Shown: positions 10,981 to 24,140, counted from the stretch's first letter. The stretch: DNA of 64,000 nt from Zerene cesonia (GCF_012273895.1 NC_052120.1:1116001-1180000); one strand, 5' to 3'. Numbers and translations: made by a program. The notes: generated by a model not told the origin, from the sequence alone.

Positions 10981-13900
10981 CGTACATTTAGATTAAAACA
11001 CTAATGAAGCAAACCATGTTATCTGTAGTTGGCTACTATACAAATAAATAGCCTCAAAGTTTCGTTCAGAAAGCTCTGTCACGCTCCCAGTGTTTGAGTT
11101 AATTCTGGCTACCTGACCGAAATACTAACGTTCATATCGGTTTAACTTGGAACAAAGTCCCATATTAGGGTAAACTTTGTATTATATGTAATTTAAATTC
11201 AATATTTATAGTAGATTAAATTCATAACCATTAATTTAATTTAGTTATACTGTCATAATCGTAATGGGGAAGTTTGCAAGATAACTAGTTTATTTGTTCG
11301 TAACACTTATCTTTATAATAATATAATCCTTATAGTTATAACTAGGTAGGTAATAATAGGTTTTAATTCTAAATAGTTTTTATTCGTGACCTATATTGTG
11401 ACATTAGTATAAAACATGTATTTAATAGTAATGTAATTATTAGAATTTTAACGCTCCTGCTCTCCATTATGCTAATTATTATTAACTCAGTTTATTTAAA
11501 ATAGAAAATAGAAAAAAACTATTTAATTGTTATTTTATTGACAAACAATTCATAATAAAATTTTATATCTATGCAATAGCCAAATAGTATTTTTACATCC
11601 AAATAATAATAAAGTTTATTTATTAACCATTAAAGCATTTAATGTTTTGAAAATGATATACTGAATTGATGAAAATGTGAAACTTTTAACGCATCATATC
11701 TAAACAATACAATACGTCCGCCAGCAATGAATATATAATCAATCAATGCATTTGAAACAAACGATACGATTCATAAATCAAACAAAATCAATGTACCTAA
11801 CTGTGATGTTATCAATATCTGATGGAAATAAAGTTTCAAAGCAACGTTTTGTACTGTGTATTAGAAATGCTGTCGTCAAATTGCTTACAAAATTAAATTG
11901 TAGTAATTTGAAGTATTCATGCATTATGCTAATAAATAGGTAACACGCCTTTTTCGAGTGTAATGTTTGGCATTATATATGCAAATATATAACTTTTGGA
12001 TTTAATGTTATCACTTAGTACTCACATAGGTTACCTCTATCGTGAAATTGAAATCTTGCAAGGGATTTCAATTCAATTGGAATCGGTATATATATATATA
12101 TATATATATACGGTCGTCATTGAAACAAGTAAATAGTGAGTCTATACATAATAAGTGTGTAAAAATAGAAATTTAAGCTCAGAATTTAAATAATATATAA
12201 ATAAAGCGTGTTTTAAATCCGTTTAAACTGCACTCAGCCATTCTTCGTATTAACGCGAATTGAAATTAAAAACTCGTAAATCCCAAAGATCTTATCCGAA
12301 CCTGTCAACAGAGCTTAGTCAAATGTATTCAAATCAAACACGAAATTTGTAAATTGATTCAAATTTTAAGTAAATCTACTTAAACTCCACAAGAAAACAA
12401 TTTAACTCAAAGTAAAGGAGGTTTCGACTTACGATACAAAAAGACGGCCTGAGAGAACTGACGCTAAGTGAATAACTGAATAGTTAAACTCTCATAATAT
12501 TTACATAAACCGTACATTAAAGGCAGGGCTTGGGGCATAAGCAGGAGCGGGTAAAATTTCACTAATCTGTACTTATATTTCAAACTGAAGAGTTTATTTA
12601 CTTGCTTGCTTAAACTAAAGCTTGAAAGTACTTGGCCGATATGGGCGAGGTTTGGTACAGTTTTCCCTTTTTAGATGTAATTGTTACAAACGCATGGGGT
12701 TATAATTAGTTCTAACTAGGGTAAACGCGTTGTAATTGAAAACGAGGTTCAGCTGTAACTTATATATTATTTTAGTTAAGAAACGATCAAACTTAAATGA
12801 TATAGTACAGAATATATGGGCTATTTCATAAAACATAAGACATTTACAGTCAAAAATTTAATTTTTAAAGGTTATGACTACTCTCAATTGAAACGTTAAC
12901 ACTTAAAAAATTACATATTAAAAAAAAACATGAAATATTCCAAGTAAATCGCTCCAAGCCTCCCCTTGTGTACCATTAAGTCAGCAGACGAACGTATGCT
13001 TGAAGTAAATGAACCAAAAAAGTGCACATTGATCGAATACCCCCTAATGTAATATCCCAAACATAGTCTGCATGACTCGTGAATATGTAATGTAAGAAAT
13101 TGTGCGATAAACGACGTATTATCGACTTCTTTTGTGGCGCTTTGTGGAGGGAATCTTTGTTACACGAACCTTTGTAATGCAAGCGGTATGTTATATTGTG
13201 GTTTTAAAATTTATAGCGATATTTAATCATGTGATCGTTCTTTATCATATACTGTGAAAGTGTAATTCATTGAAACCTAATTACGAATTTTATATTAATT
13301 TCAGTATAACGCGACTATATCATCACACTGGTTTCTGTCGTTCTTATCATTTAAGAGGTGTACAATTACTAAAATGATGTACGCACACATTTATACAATC
13401 AATGAATCATCGGTTGCAGTTGGCTCTGTCGGTACACTGGGCCGCTCGCACACATCCATCTAACATACGTAATACGCGTACGTAGTATGCTCAGAAATAA
13501 GAATACCCGATTTACTTAAAATCTATTATCTATACTAAAACGCAAATCGATATTAAATTACTATGTTGGTCAACACATAATTATGTCGAGGAATCACAAT
13601 GATTATCCGTATGTTAGCTTGGTTATAATTGTTAAAAGAAATATTAAGAGTAATAAAACAAAAAAATGGTCTATCAAGTAATAAACAATAAAAATTTTTG
13701 AACTTGAAATCTGTAAGTGTTGAATTTTAAGGCATCGCTGTTATTGTTAAGTATTTAACTATTCCATGATAATAAAGCATATTAGTGATACCTTAACATA
13801 AAGTATATAACAGCCCCAACTGTAAAATTAATCTCCAAGATTAGAGATAAGACAAATGTTTCAATTAATTTTAACGATGACGGGCGCAGGAAATTGGCTC

Positions 13901-14033
13901 ACTGAGGTGAGGGTGATTAAAGACTGTTTGTTTACTCAATGGTTATTAATTATGAGATCACTTTGAGTGATATCGTTTTGTCAGCTAGAAAGAGATTTAT
14001 CAAAGTGTCGATGTGATGTTTTTTTGTTTGTTC
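10981..14033. other. AT-rich non-coding stretch with (TA)n
   Basis: No gene recognised. A (TA)n microsatellite of about 12 units lies near 12086-12110. Near 13465-13490 is a CpG-bearing imperfect palindrome around TACGTAATACGCGTACGTA. Confidence 0.5.
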
Positions 14034-14150
14034 GCGAGTGAAATTATAACGCGTTTAAATCGTGATTTATTTCATTTATAGTCAACGACTATAAGTATAT
14101 GTGTGGTCTGACGTTTCGAGCTTTCAGCGAGCGTGGTTGCCGGCAGATTT
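14034..14150 (-). repeat. Repeat family F, diverged copy
   Basis: Aligns to the F core and one arm: CGCGTTTAAATCGTGATTTA, then GACGTTTCGAGCTTTCAGCG and AGCGTGGTTGCCGGCAG. More diverged than the other copies. Confidence 0.5.
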
Positions 14151-14819
14151 CGTGATGAAATAATAATCAAAATTACGTATAATGATAATATCAATTTTGT
14201 AGTGGTCACAGTTATTTAATCTATACTAATACTGCATTTTATCCATGTCCTTTAAGCCGTTCTTGCATGATTGCATAACATATTAAATTTTACACATTTT
14301 TACTACCAGTAAGAAGAAGGACATGCATTCATAAGCTCCAATCCATACGTTGTTACATTGAAAAATGCCGTAAACATTCACAGGTCCTACAATATTAATA
14401 TTAAAATGTCCGAACGTAAGCCGTTAGTGCCGAATCGTGGAAGTTTCCCAAGGAAGAAACTCATCGATCCGAATTGACCCTTATCATTGGAACAAGTGAC
14501 TATCGCCAGCCATGAATTCACAATAAGTACAGCGATACGTTAAAAATACCATACATTATTTATTTCTCGTCCCGTTCAGGTTTCTGTAGCCATGCAAGGT
14601 TCAAAGTTTGTATGAAAATGTTCTTTTAATAAGGGATTGTTTTTTTATTTCAAAAATACCTTATAATATTATAAATGCGAAATTTGGTAAATAGATAGCT
14701 GGAAAACTTTATTTACATATTTTTATTAGATGCATCACAGTTAATCGGAGAAGACACACATAGAAGGAAGAAATCGATCTTAAAAAATTGTGATTAATTC
14801 ATTGAGTTTTTAATGTTAC

Positions 14820-14924
14820 ACTAGCTGTGACCCGCGGTTGAAACCGCGTAAGTCCGTATCCCGTAGGAATATCGGTATAAAAAGTGCCTATGTGTTATTT
14901 CAGTTGTCCAGCTATCTACGAAGC
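14820..14924 (-). mobile_element. Helitron family A, 3' half
   Basis: Plus-strand view ACTAGCTGTGACCCGCGG and on to CCAGCTATCTACGAAGCA, where it stops and family I begins. The 5' half is absent. Confidence 0.7.
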
Positions 14925-14925
14925 A

Positions 14926-15086
14926 AAATAGTATTATTATTCACCAATAGATGTCAGGAAAAATAAAACACGAATATGACATTTTCTAAAAAAAAATTCC
15001 AAGCTAGATCAATGTATCGCCTCCGAAACCCCCTATATACTAAATTTCATGAAAATCGTTGCAGCCGATTCCGAGATTCCAATTCC

Positions 15087-15181
<95 letters not shown>

Positions 15182-15210
15182 AGAATTGCTCGTTTAAAGG
15201 TATAAGATAT
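14926..15210. repeat. Interspersed repeat family I, copy 2, with (TA)n expansion
   Basis: Aligns to 78-318. At the place where copy 1 has a short TATATATAC tract this copy carries a (TA)n run of about 45 units. It retains the segment ATGAAAATCGTTGCAGCCGA that copy 1 lacks. Confidence 0.65.
15091..15180. repeat. (TA)n microsatellite, about 45 units
   Basis: Uninterrupted TA dinucleotide run inside repeat family I. Apparent reading frames across it (alternating Tyr and Ile) are artefacts. Confidence 0.95.
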
Positions 15211-15224
15211 TCCAACAGTTTAGG

Positions 15225-15345
15225 GGTGTAACCCGCAGTTTCTACGTAATTTTTGGGATGAACTTTATTATAATAAGTCCCTATGTTGGGTCTACAATTA
15301 TCTTATCATGAAGAAGAGACAGACAGACAGAGTTACCCTCTTATT
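15225..15345 (-). mobile_element. Old Helitron-like fragment
   Basis: GTGTAACCCGCAGTTTCTAC at left and GACAGACAGACAGAGTTACC at right, in the spacing of a worn Helitron of another family. Ends not kept. Confidence 0.4.
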
Positions 15346-16734
15346 TTCATTATGAATAGACAAAATATAAAGTTTTTTGTATTTAACACAATACATTAAT
15401 AATAAACACATAAATGATACAAAACTGTTACAAAAATGTGCCTAAGTGAGACACAATCCGCTTAGAGTCGTATTTTATGCCAGCTTTATTCATTTACTAT
15501 CTTTTTATTTCTTTCATTCGGTATGTTGAGACGATTATTTTTTACTCTTTATAAATCAATTATTTCCTTGGTTCAATTGTGAATAAGTAAAAGGCGCATA
15601 GTATAACCGCAACGATGATTTTGCTATATTTCTTTAATGTTTATTTAACTTAACGATAGTTACAACGCCATAACTTCTTTATCTGAACAATAAAGTCTCT
15701 GGTTTTTGATACTTGTAAATCATTTGTACTTAGTATACCTTGTACTATTGTACTATTAAATAGTGAAAATGGGTCATTTTCTACTATTAAAACCATAACG
15801 ATTTTATTGCCTAAAACCCATACGGGTAAAATTTTATGATTTATTAAAAATATACCTATATAAAATTATTTACAGTCGAAAAGATAGAAGAAAACTCCTC
15901 CTTTTTTGAAGTGGTAGAAAAATATTTATAGAATAAAAATGTATGAGGTGACAAATCAACAAAATACGGTTGAGAACCATCGTGTATACGAGTTGAGAAC
16001 CATCGTGGATCCGGCTCGAAGGACTAAGATGTTTTTATGTTCCGTACAGAGCATTTTAAAACGGTTCGTAAATAAAAGTACAGTAATAAGTTTTATTGAC
16101 TTAATTCTATATGGTTTGATTGATAGTTATGATTATGCGCGATTTGTTTGGCGATTGAATACGAACTGAATGTAATGACGCATGTCGACGTAAAATGCTG
16201 ACAAGACGCAACGTGTTGTACACCCTCCTTTTTTATGTCGGTTAATATCACTGTTAATAATAATTGAAGTCTAGTATCCAGGATACAAACGGCCAACCCG
16301 CAACAAAGACAAAAGCTAGATGCTTCTAGAGCACTCGTGTATTCAAAGTTTAATCCGAATCAGCCCTCTTCTTGCGAGATTCGGCTGTCGAGTGTCGGGG
16401 CTAGAAGCCAAGTGTTACACTGTACTTGGGATTGGCGAGTAAATTGCATAGAAATAGTACATCTGTATGTTTAAATGTATTGTATGTGAGGTAAGGGTTC
16501 GGTTTTCGTTTTCTAATTTTTGAAGTTTTACTCATACACAGATACCAGCAACGGGACAGTTTTAAATGAAGATTGAATTAGTTGTTGCATTTTTAAAGAG
16601 ATAACTCGTCGGAAATGGATGGAATTAGGTAACAGATAATGATAATTGATTATGAGTTCACGTCACGCCCCGCCACGGTACGGCGAAGAACGCGGGTTCG
16701 ATCGCCTCTCATGACTGAATTCTATTGTTTATTC
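15346..16734. other. Non-coding stretch with family O remnants
   Basis: Two short minus-strand remnants of family O (CTCCTCCTTTTTTGAAGTGG near 15893-15922, and CCTCCTTTTTTATGTCGGTT near 16222-16245). Near 16680-16715 a B-box-like GGGTTCGATCGCC hints at a tRNA-derived fragment. No gene. Confidence 0.4.
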
Positions 16735-16915
16735 TATGTCATAGCAGGCAACTGAGCTGGTGTTTTGACATATATTATACGATCACCAGCTCCCATGAAG
16801 ATTTGCAGTGGCAGAGCCGTTTCACATGCGTTGTCCGCTTGGTTGATGAAAGGATTGGTGAAGGGAACAAAGGAACATAATGGGGAGGGTAAGGATAAGG
16901 ATACAGGCTTGCTTG
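16735..16915 (-). repeat. Retroposon family H, copy 2 (diverged)
   Basis: Minus-strand sense. CTGAGCTGGTGTTTTGACAT, GATCACCAGCTCCCATGAAG, GATTTGCAGTGGCAGAGCC and GGGGAGGGTAAGGATAAGG follow the family H order. Confidence 0.5.
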
Positions 16916-17184
16916 AAATGAATCAAATATAAAAACTTAAAATTAAAAAGACTGTATGTATCACAGCGCATCATCAGACTGCTTACCGAAGATAAAGTTA
17001 TATAATTAGCACTTGCGAGTCACACCTGCTCTTGTGTCTAATTAATTCTACCCTCCCATTTATTAAGATATGAATTTCTGTTCTGTCACTTCAGTTGAAT
17101 GTAGTTCTGTTAGAAGATATATGGAAATCTTTATTGGGTATGTAGCAGAATGGAGATTTTATCTGCTATCTTTAAAGGACTTCG

Positions 17185-17300
17185 AAAAATGAGAACTTTC
17201 TCAATTGGCATGTATTTTTTTTTTTGTGTGTTTGTTACCTTAGAACTTTCAACTGGGTTATCCGATTTTAATGAATCTAGTTTTATTTAAAAGCTATAAA
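17185..17300 (+). repeat. Interspersed repeat family O, copy
   Basis: Matches 23440-23640 through GTTACCTTAGAACTTTCAAC, TGGGTTATCCGATTTTAATG and the TTTATTTAAAAGCT block. The GGAGGAGGTT head of the family is missing. Confidence 0.45.
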
Positions 17301-17566
17301 AATTGAAAAACGATTTAGTTTCTGTTAAAATAATAACTATATAATTGGTTTTGTATTAGACATGAGAAATAATGTGTACAGTAAATATTTCCATCTAAGT
17401 AAGGGTATTAATTATTATGTGCAGAAGAGAGGTTAATTTTAGGGGTCTTTTTTTGTTCATTTAATTTTATTAAGATAACAAAAATGCGTACATTAAAATA
17501 AATCATAACTGCATCCTTTTTACTATATTTTCCCAAAGAAAAACCTTTTCTGAAAATATTCCCATA

Positions 17567-17620
17567 ACAGATGTGATTTTCAACTGCCTTCAGGCACTTC
17601 TAGAGGACACGGGACTTCAC
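17567..17620 (+). mobile_element. SINE family D, 3' fragment
   Basis: CTAGAGGACACGGGACTTCA matches the 3' end of SINE family D (complement of 46853-46875), with a weaker match just upstream. No tRNA part. Confidence 0.4.
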
Positions 17621-20600
17621 TTAAACTTTAGATCATCTAGATTTAAGTTTTATATATGATTTTGCATTATGAGTACAATATATTTTTAACAAAATTTTCA
17701 CTCAAGGTACCTATATAATAACTTAGATATGAAATATTTTATGAAGTAAAATATTTTTAATTGGGTTTTTTATCTGTCAAAGAACCCTGCCCATCCTACG
17801 TATACGGGTAAAGCCGCGGGAGGAAAGCTCGTCATAAACAAAAAACCTCATATCAACAGTCACCTGACATTGTGATTTTTTAGCTAAGAAATTTAGAAAG
17901 ATCAATGACCGATGACCCGTGACAAACACCGCATCCATTAAGATATGATGGACGAAATCTCATTTGAACAAGCAAAGCTTGCTGTCTGCAAACGAAAGCA
18001 TATTTGAAGTAAACGGTGCCAAATCTTCTCGTGTAAGATTCCCGCATGCAATTTGGCAAGTCTTCTCTACAACGACATACTGAAAATTCACAGAATTTTT
18101 CTCAGTTAATTAATTTGTGCAGGATTTGGACGTAAAAGGGAATTGAACGGAATAAAACAGCGCAAGATGTCATTTGGAGACAATGCGTCGACTTGTACGG
18201 AGATATGCTTAAGTGGAGTTTTAAAACCTAAAACTATGTTTACCGTGATATAAGGAATTCTATAATGATAAAAATCAAGTAATTCTAGACAAAATCACAT
18301 TTTTTTGCGATACACATATATAACAATTAAAATTATGGGTTAGCAAAACACAGTACTGATTCGCATAGTTTTAAAATAAACGAAGTAGACCGCAGAAACT
18401 TACACTCATTTAAGAAAAACCTCTAAGAAACAAAAACGAATTCACAACGAAACTCTAGCACCACTCCGAGCGTCAAAAGAAAGCGAATTATTCCAGCGAA
18501 ATCTGAATAAACTTCCGAACTATGGCCGTAATTCAACTGTACAATCTAACCCCTTAATAATCAAGTTTGCGTTTGCCATTCAAGATGTCACCCCACAGAA
18601 TATTCAGACATTGTCCCTTCAGAATCGCCGACCTGCCAAATTAGCATACAATTTACAAGACGAGCGAGAAATTATAATTAATCCTTTACATTTAAACTTC
18701 TTAATGGAATAAAAGCTTTGTTGAATACGCCAAGAAGTTTTAAATGATGTATAATGGAGTTAATGAGCTTCTTTAGTTGAACGCCTTTTTGGGGCACTAC
18801 TTTTGCTTACTGTTGTAGTTGCATAGGTTTTCAACGTTATAGTATTAATTTATACACCTTTTCGTGTTGGTATAAACATAATTTGAGAACGGCTGGACGA
18901 TTGTGGCCCACACATTACTATATTTTTCTTTGTATATACGAGAGGTGTGATTTCTTTTTGGTTAAGTGAAAACTTCTTTAGCCGTTAAGCACTATTTGGC
19001 AGGTTACAATCTTATGGGTTTGCGTCACTCGCACACACACAAATTTAAGAACTTAATACTAAAAATCTACGTTAAAACTTTCCATTCCTATAGACAGTCC
19101 TTATGACTACTTATTTTTGTTTTATAAACAGTTAAAACCTCAAGTTCAAGGTATATTCCGTTATTTCAGTAAATATCACACAAAAAATGATAATGCACGC
19201 AAAAAGCAACAATCATCAATTGTTCGTTTCCATTTGAAGTGCAGATTTGTGTTGAATGAAAGGAAATTGGAACAATAAGTCTCGCATTGAGATGAATGTA
19301 AGATTAATGGTTGTGTGATGTGATTTTGAATGCGTTTGTTTTAATGATTTGTTTTAAATGATGAGTATATCTCGAATGTTTTAGGGTTTTGTCTACATAA
19401 TGACGTGGTAGATTTTTTTTTACTTTACCAACAGAATATTAAAGAAGTATCTTTAGGTATATATTTATAGATAAGTATTAACGTGTTTAATGTAATTTTT
19501 TAACATCTTATCTTATGTTCATTAGAGAATCGAATATTTTGAATGTCGTTTAATTAAGAAAAAAATTAAATGAGATTAGATCACTTTAAATAGTTCAATA
19601 CTTATACTGCAACTATAGAACGTTAATTATTTTTTAATAAAGAGTTTTGATAATGCTAAGATCTTCAACGCCTCAGATATTAATATTGTTAGAACAACCC
19701 AAATATTTGCAATTCAAACCCCACAACCCGTTTGTTTGGTTAAAAATAAGTAAATATTGGATGATGCACGCTCCAGAACACGTGCTTACGGACCATCCAT
19801 CATCCGGGACGTTATATTAAAGTGCTGGAGGGACTCATCAATCCATATTAACAAATAAAATGGCATTTTATTAAAACCTATACGCGCAGCCTTCATAACA
19901 TTCATGGTTTGGTTTTTTTTAGTTCTAGATTGTGTGTTATTTACATACTTTATTTATTTCAGAGACCATGTAAATTTCCAACGTTGAAAGAACTTTTGAA
20001 ATCGGTCCAACAGTTCTGAGATTATCGCTTTCAAACAAACTCTTCAGCTTTATGTATTACAATATGTATAGGTGTTTAAAATGTATATTTTATTCGTCAG
20101 TAGTTTTTCCGATATTTCACCAATTTTTTTATTTGTAATTTTAAAAACAAATGTTACTTTTTTTTTCAAACAGTTACGTTATTGTATCCTGTTAATAAAT
20201 TACCTGGCTTCAGCCAGTGGTTATTATATTAAGATCCCGGATTAAATAATATAATGAAAAAATCATTAAACCTTCCTTATTATTATACTGTTAGATAAAT
20301 AAAATATTTAATTTGTAAATGCACCAACTACAGAACGTATGAATTATATATCATACAACATAAATTTATAACAAAATTCTATCAAAATTAGATACAATAT
20401 GACTTGGCAACGTTTCTTATAACTTCTGATACTCTGTAAACTTACACAACGAAAATTATTTGGAGACGACTGAGCTGAAAGCGATTACCCATTTAAGAAG
20501 ATTGAAAATGGTATATCAGTTTTAAATAATGGCTTTCAAACGTAGTTTATTATTATTTATCCAGTGACGTATTTATTTTGAATCATTGTAAAGTGATTTG

Positions 20601-20893
20601 ATTATTATGTTGGTAACTTTGTATTGGTTAGGTATATATTCAAACTTCAAACTCGAGTTAGAATATTTTTGTATTGGACATTTCAGTCTCGTTTGAATCG
20701 GCAAACAATAATTTCATTAGTACTTTGAATTACATTGATTTATTATTGCGTTGATTTTAGTAAATATTAAAACAAGTCAAGGAATATTGGTCGCGCCAAT
20801 ATATATTAATTTCGATAATTAAGCGGACTGTAAAACTTAATCTACGTGGTACACCACGCGAAAAAGGGAAAGACGGGAACACATGGCACTTAC
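17621..20893. other. AT-rich stretch, possible intron of the minus-strand gene
   Basis: No exon or full repeat recognised. If the leader exon at 20894 is real, this is the start of its first intron. A hairpin CGTGG/CCACG lies near 20845-20858, downstream of the donor. Confidence 0.4.
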
Positions 20894-21400
20894 CTCGTCT
20901 GAGGGAGTAGCGTCCAAGCAAGCACGCGGCACAGCACTACGCGGTCAAGGGTCCTCCAGCTCGGGCCAGGCAGACCAGATCCAGTTCTTCACTCCACACA
21001 CACACACGCGGCGGTTCAGCGCGACCAAATGGGAAGGCGGTTACACTAGCACAATGCCTGAGATATCTAGAGAACCTCGTGGAGGTTCTCCGGCGGTTGC
21101 GGGTTACGATCTTTATGAAAGATCTCTTCGATTGATGCGGTGACAAGAAAGCCTCATAAAGGCTCTCCGGCGGTATGCGAATTATACACGAAATGTCTAG
21201 AGGCCTCGTGAAGGCACTCCGGCGATTATTCAGATCCGATCGTCACGGAAGATCGATGCAGACTGTGTTACGTATATGCGTCACTATGTCCAATAGGGAC
21301 GTTGCGGGTACTTTAAAAGCGTGCGGTGATTGGTTGTGCTCGCATGTGAGGAGGGTAGTTGGATTACACCACAAAATAATAAATATTTAATTTTAATTCA
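20894..21400 (-). other. Putative 5' leader exon with promoter region (minus strand)
   Basis: The only gene-like feature in the window. About 500 bases are GC- and CpG-rich against an AT-rich background. On the minus strand the sequence ends CCCTCAGACGAG and is followed at once by GTAAGTG, a full consensus splice donor (intron from 20893 downward). All three minus-strand frames meet a stop within the last ~110 bases and none has an ATG after it, so this part looks like untranslated leader; a short upstream ORF (21146-20937) ends before the donor. Four hairpin motifs lie at 21070-21224. Upstream, an inverted CCAAT (ATTGG, 21334-21339) and a weak TTTTAAAG (21311-21318) may belong to the promoter; the start site is unknown and the 21400 boundary is approximate. 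The gene cannot be named; no downstream exon was recognised. Confidence 0.5.
21070..21224. repeat. Four iterated hairpins in the leader exon
   Basis: Arms and loops: GAGAACCTC/GAGGTTCTC (21070-21090, perfect), GATCTTT/AAAGATC (21108-21124, perfect), AGCCT/AGGCT (21150-21164) and GCCT/AGGC (21203-21215). Three are followed by CTCCGGCG, and units one and four share a TCTAGAG lead. The arms differ but pairing is kept. Confidence 0.75.
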
Positions 21401-21533
21401 CTATCAAAGTTTATCGACAACTCACGGTCTGCCCAGTGTTTGCCCATTGTATATTACATGTATATACTTAGTCTGGCCATAAATACTGTTACACTTAATT
21501 ATAAAAAAATATTACATTTGAATTTCGAATCTG

Positions 21534-22533
21534 NNNNNNNNNNNNNNNNNNNNNNNNNNNNNNNNNNNNNNNNNNNNNNNNNNNNNNNNNNNNNNNNNNN
21601 NNNNNNNNNNNNNNNNNNNNNNNNNNNNNNNNNNNNNNNNNNNNNNNNNNNNNNNNNNNNNNNNNNNNNNNNNNNNNNNNNNNNNNNNNNNNNNNNNNNN
21701 NNNNNNNNNNNNNNNNNNNNNNNNNNNNNNNNNNNNNNNNNNNNNNNNNNNNNNNNNNNNNNNNNNNNNNNNNNNNNNNNNNNNNNNNNNNNNNNNNNNN
21801 NNNNNNNNNNNNNNNNNNNNNNNNNNNNNNNNNNNNNNNNNNNNNNNNNNNNNNNNNNNNNNNNNNNNNNNNNNNNNNNNNNNNNNNNNNNNNNNNNNNN
21901 NNNNNNNNNNNNNNNNNNNNNNNNNNNNNNNNNNNNNNNNNNNNNNNNNNNNNNNNNNNNNNNNNNNNNNNNNNNNNNNNNNNNNNNNNNNNNNNNNNNN
22001 NNNNNNNNNNNNNNNNNNNNNNNNNNNNNNNNNNNNNNNNNNNNNNNNNNNNNNNNNNNNNNNNNNNNNNNNNNNNNNNNNNNNNNNNNNNNNNNNNNNN
22101 NNNNNNNNNNNNNNNNNNNNNNNNNNNNNNNNNNNNNNNNNNNNNNNNNNNNNNNNNNNNNNNNNNNNNNNNNNNNNNNNNNNNNNNNNNNNNNNNNNNN
22201 NNNNNNNNNNNNNNNNNNNNNNNNNNNNNNNNNNNNNNNNNNNNNNNNNNNNNNNNNNNNNNNNNNNNNNNNNNNNNNNNNNNNNNNNNNNNNNNNNNNN
22301 NNNNNNNNNNNNNNNNNNNNNNNNNNNNNNNNNNNNNNNNNNNNNNNNNNNNNNNNNNNNNNNNNNNNNNNNNNNNNNNNNNNNNNNNNNNNNNNNNNNN
22401 NNNNNNNNNNNNNNNNNNNNNNNNNNNNNNNNNNNNNNNNNNNNNNNNNNNNNNNNNNNNNNNNNNNNNNNNNNNNNNNNNNNNNNNNNNNNNNNNNNNN
22501 NNNNNNNNNNNNNNNNNNNNNNNNNNNNNNNNN
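21534..22533. other. Assembly gap, 1000 N
   Basis: Exactly 1000 undetermined bases, a size that suggests a fixed-length scaffold gap. Long apparent frames across it are artefacts. It lies just upstream of the putative leader exon. Confidence 0.99.
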
Positions 22534-23439
22534 GTAATAAATGTTATTTGCAGTTAACAATTTTCTTTTTTCTTTATTACAATATTTATGGCAAGACTAG
22601 GTATACTACAGGCAGCTATAGTCTACGACACACAGAAGAAACGGTAAAAGAACTTTTGAAATTGGTTTCGAAATTTCTATCTAATTAATTAGAAAATCTT
22701 ATTTATTTAGTTAATATGTAATGTGAACTTTTACAATATAAAATTTACACATAAAGTACCTATAGTTCAGATTTATTTTTAATGTTGTTAGCCTTTCATT
22801 TTACTTCTGAGTATCTTAGCGATTCTTCTAAATAGAGAATGTTAAACAATGTCTATATATAAGGAAGATCAAACACACTTGAAGACATACATGAAATGAC
22901 CCGCTATAAGCAGAATTATACAGTGCCATTAAATTTAGACACCTAATACAGAAGCTAGCCTTTCCGTCCATTTACTCGTAAAGTAAACGGCACGGATCCG
23001 ACACGTGACGTCATTAATTGAAACAAAGTAACTCGCTTTGCGAACTAGACGAGTTTCAGTTCGTTTGTGAAATTCTATTATCACGTTTTGCCTTTCTAAC
23101 GTCCAATTAATGCATGCAAATCCGTGTTATTTTGTATATGGGTTGTAATCAAATATTATCATTTAATGTTGTCCTGTGTTTTGTGCGAACTTTGTTATAG
23201 GCAATAGTAATTTGTCCTTATTGTGTGTAAATATCGATTCTTATTTATTATTTATAGACAATATATAGATAGTACGATTCTCGTAAACAGTTTCAAATTA
23301 TAATAATGAATAGGTTTCTTTGAAATTATTCGAAGTAGGTTCGGATAAAATAAAGATAATAATCTAATGTCAACATGGTAATATTAAAAACGGTTAATTA
23401 TTACATTTACATAATATTATTGACGTATTTTCTACCCAC
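22534..23439. other. Non-coding stretch with E-box/CRE site
   Basis: No gene. CACGTG (23002-23007) overlaps a consensus CRE, TGACGTCA (23006-23013), in a short CpG-bearing patch at 22985-23060. Confidence 0.45.
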
Positions 23440-23640
23440 TTCAAAAAAGGAGGAGGTTTAAAATTCGATTATATTTTTTGGGTTTGTTACCACAGCACTT
23501 TCGACTGAGTGAACGGATTTTGATGATTCTTTTCTTTATTTGAAACCTGATGCCTCCTTTGTGATCCTAATTAAGTTTGATCTAGTTATCTAGTTTAGAT
23601 CCCATTAGAAGACGGTTTAGTTTTTATTAAAAATAATAAT
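23440..23640 (+). repeat. Interspersed repeat family O, best copy
   Basis: Starts CCACTTCAAAAAAGGAGGAG, continues with GAGTGAACGGATTTTGATGA and a TTTATTTGAAACCTGATGCC block. Partial copies lie at 17185, 46060 and 50028, with short remnants near 15893 and 16222. Words like these are widespread in lepidopteran genomes; the element class is not clear from the sequence. Confidence 0.6.
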
Positions 23641-24089
23641 TATGTTAATCTAACTAAGTATACCAATTTTTAACAAAGAGCTCCAGTCCAACCCATGTTT
23701 TCAACTCCTCACCACTATCAACGTCACACAAACGTAATCAAATTTATACTCTATACTTGATACAATTAGATTCAAATCAAAACAACCCAATCTGGACTGC
23801 TTTCTATACTGCCGAGAAAAAGGGGTCTTATATTCTGTCAGCGGTGCAAGGTTCGTTGGCCGACGAGTCACTCTCGCTTCAACAATTTCAAGATACTGAG
23901 ACAAAGATTTATTACATTTCACTTCATTCAGCCTTGAGGGAGATAATTTTCAATGTTATGGTTTTGCTTTGAATTGTGCGCTGTGGGTAGATTATTAGGG
24001 TCTGCAACGTTAGGAAGCTAATTTAAAGGTCTATACTCTATAGGTTTACTATGAAAAATGGTTCTATGCAAATATGGACATTTTTAATG

Positions 24090-24140
24090 TGGGAGTCGAG
24101 CACGATTGGGCACGAATTGGGCCAGTTCGCACTGGTGATG
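24090..24140 (+). repeat. Retroposon family H, 5' fragment
   Basis: GGGAGTCGAGCACGATTGGG and CACGAATTGGGCCAGTTCGC match the 5' part of family H at 41165-41215. Confidence 0.5.

Noticed and set aside
14976..15231. Frames of alternating Tyr and Ile
   Set aside because: Translation of a (TA)n microsatellite.
21440..22560. Long frames over 350 codons on both strands
   Set aside because: They consist almost wholly of the 1000 N assembly gap.
23757..23972. Codon-like frame with moderate base composition, on both strands
   Set aside because: No ATG at the start, no splice sites that frame it and no recognisable domain; the two strands look equally plausible.
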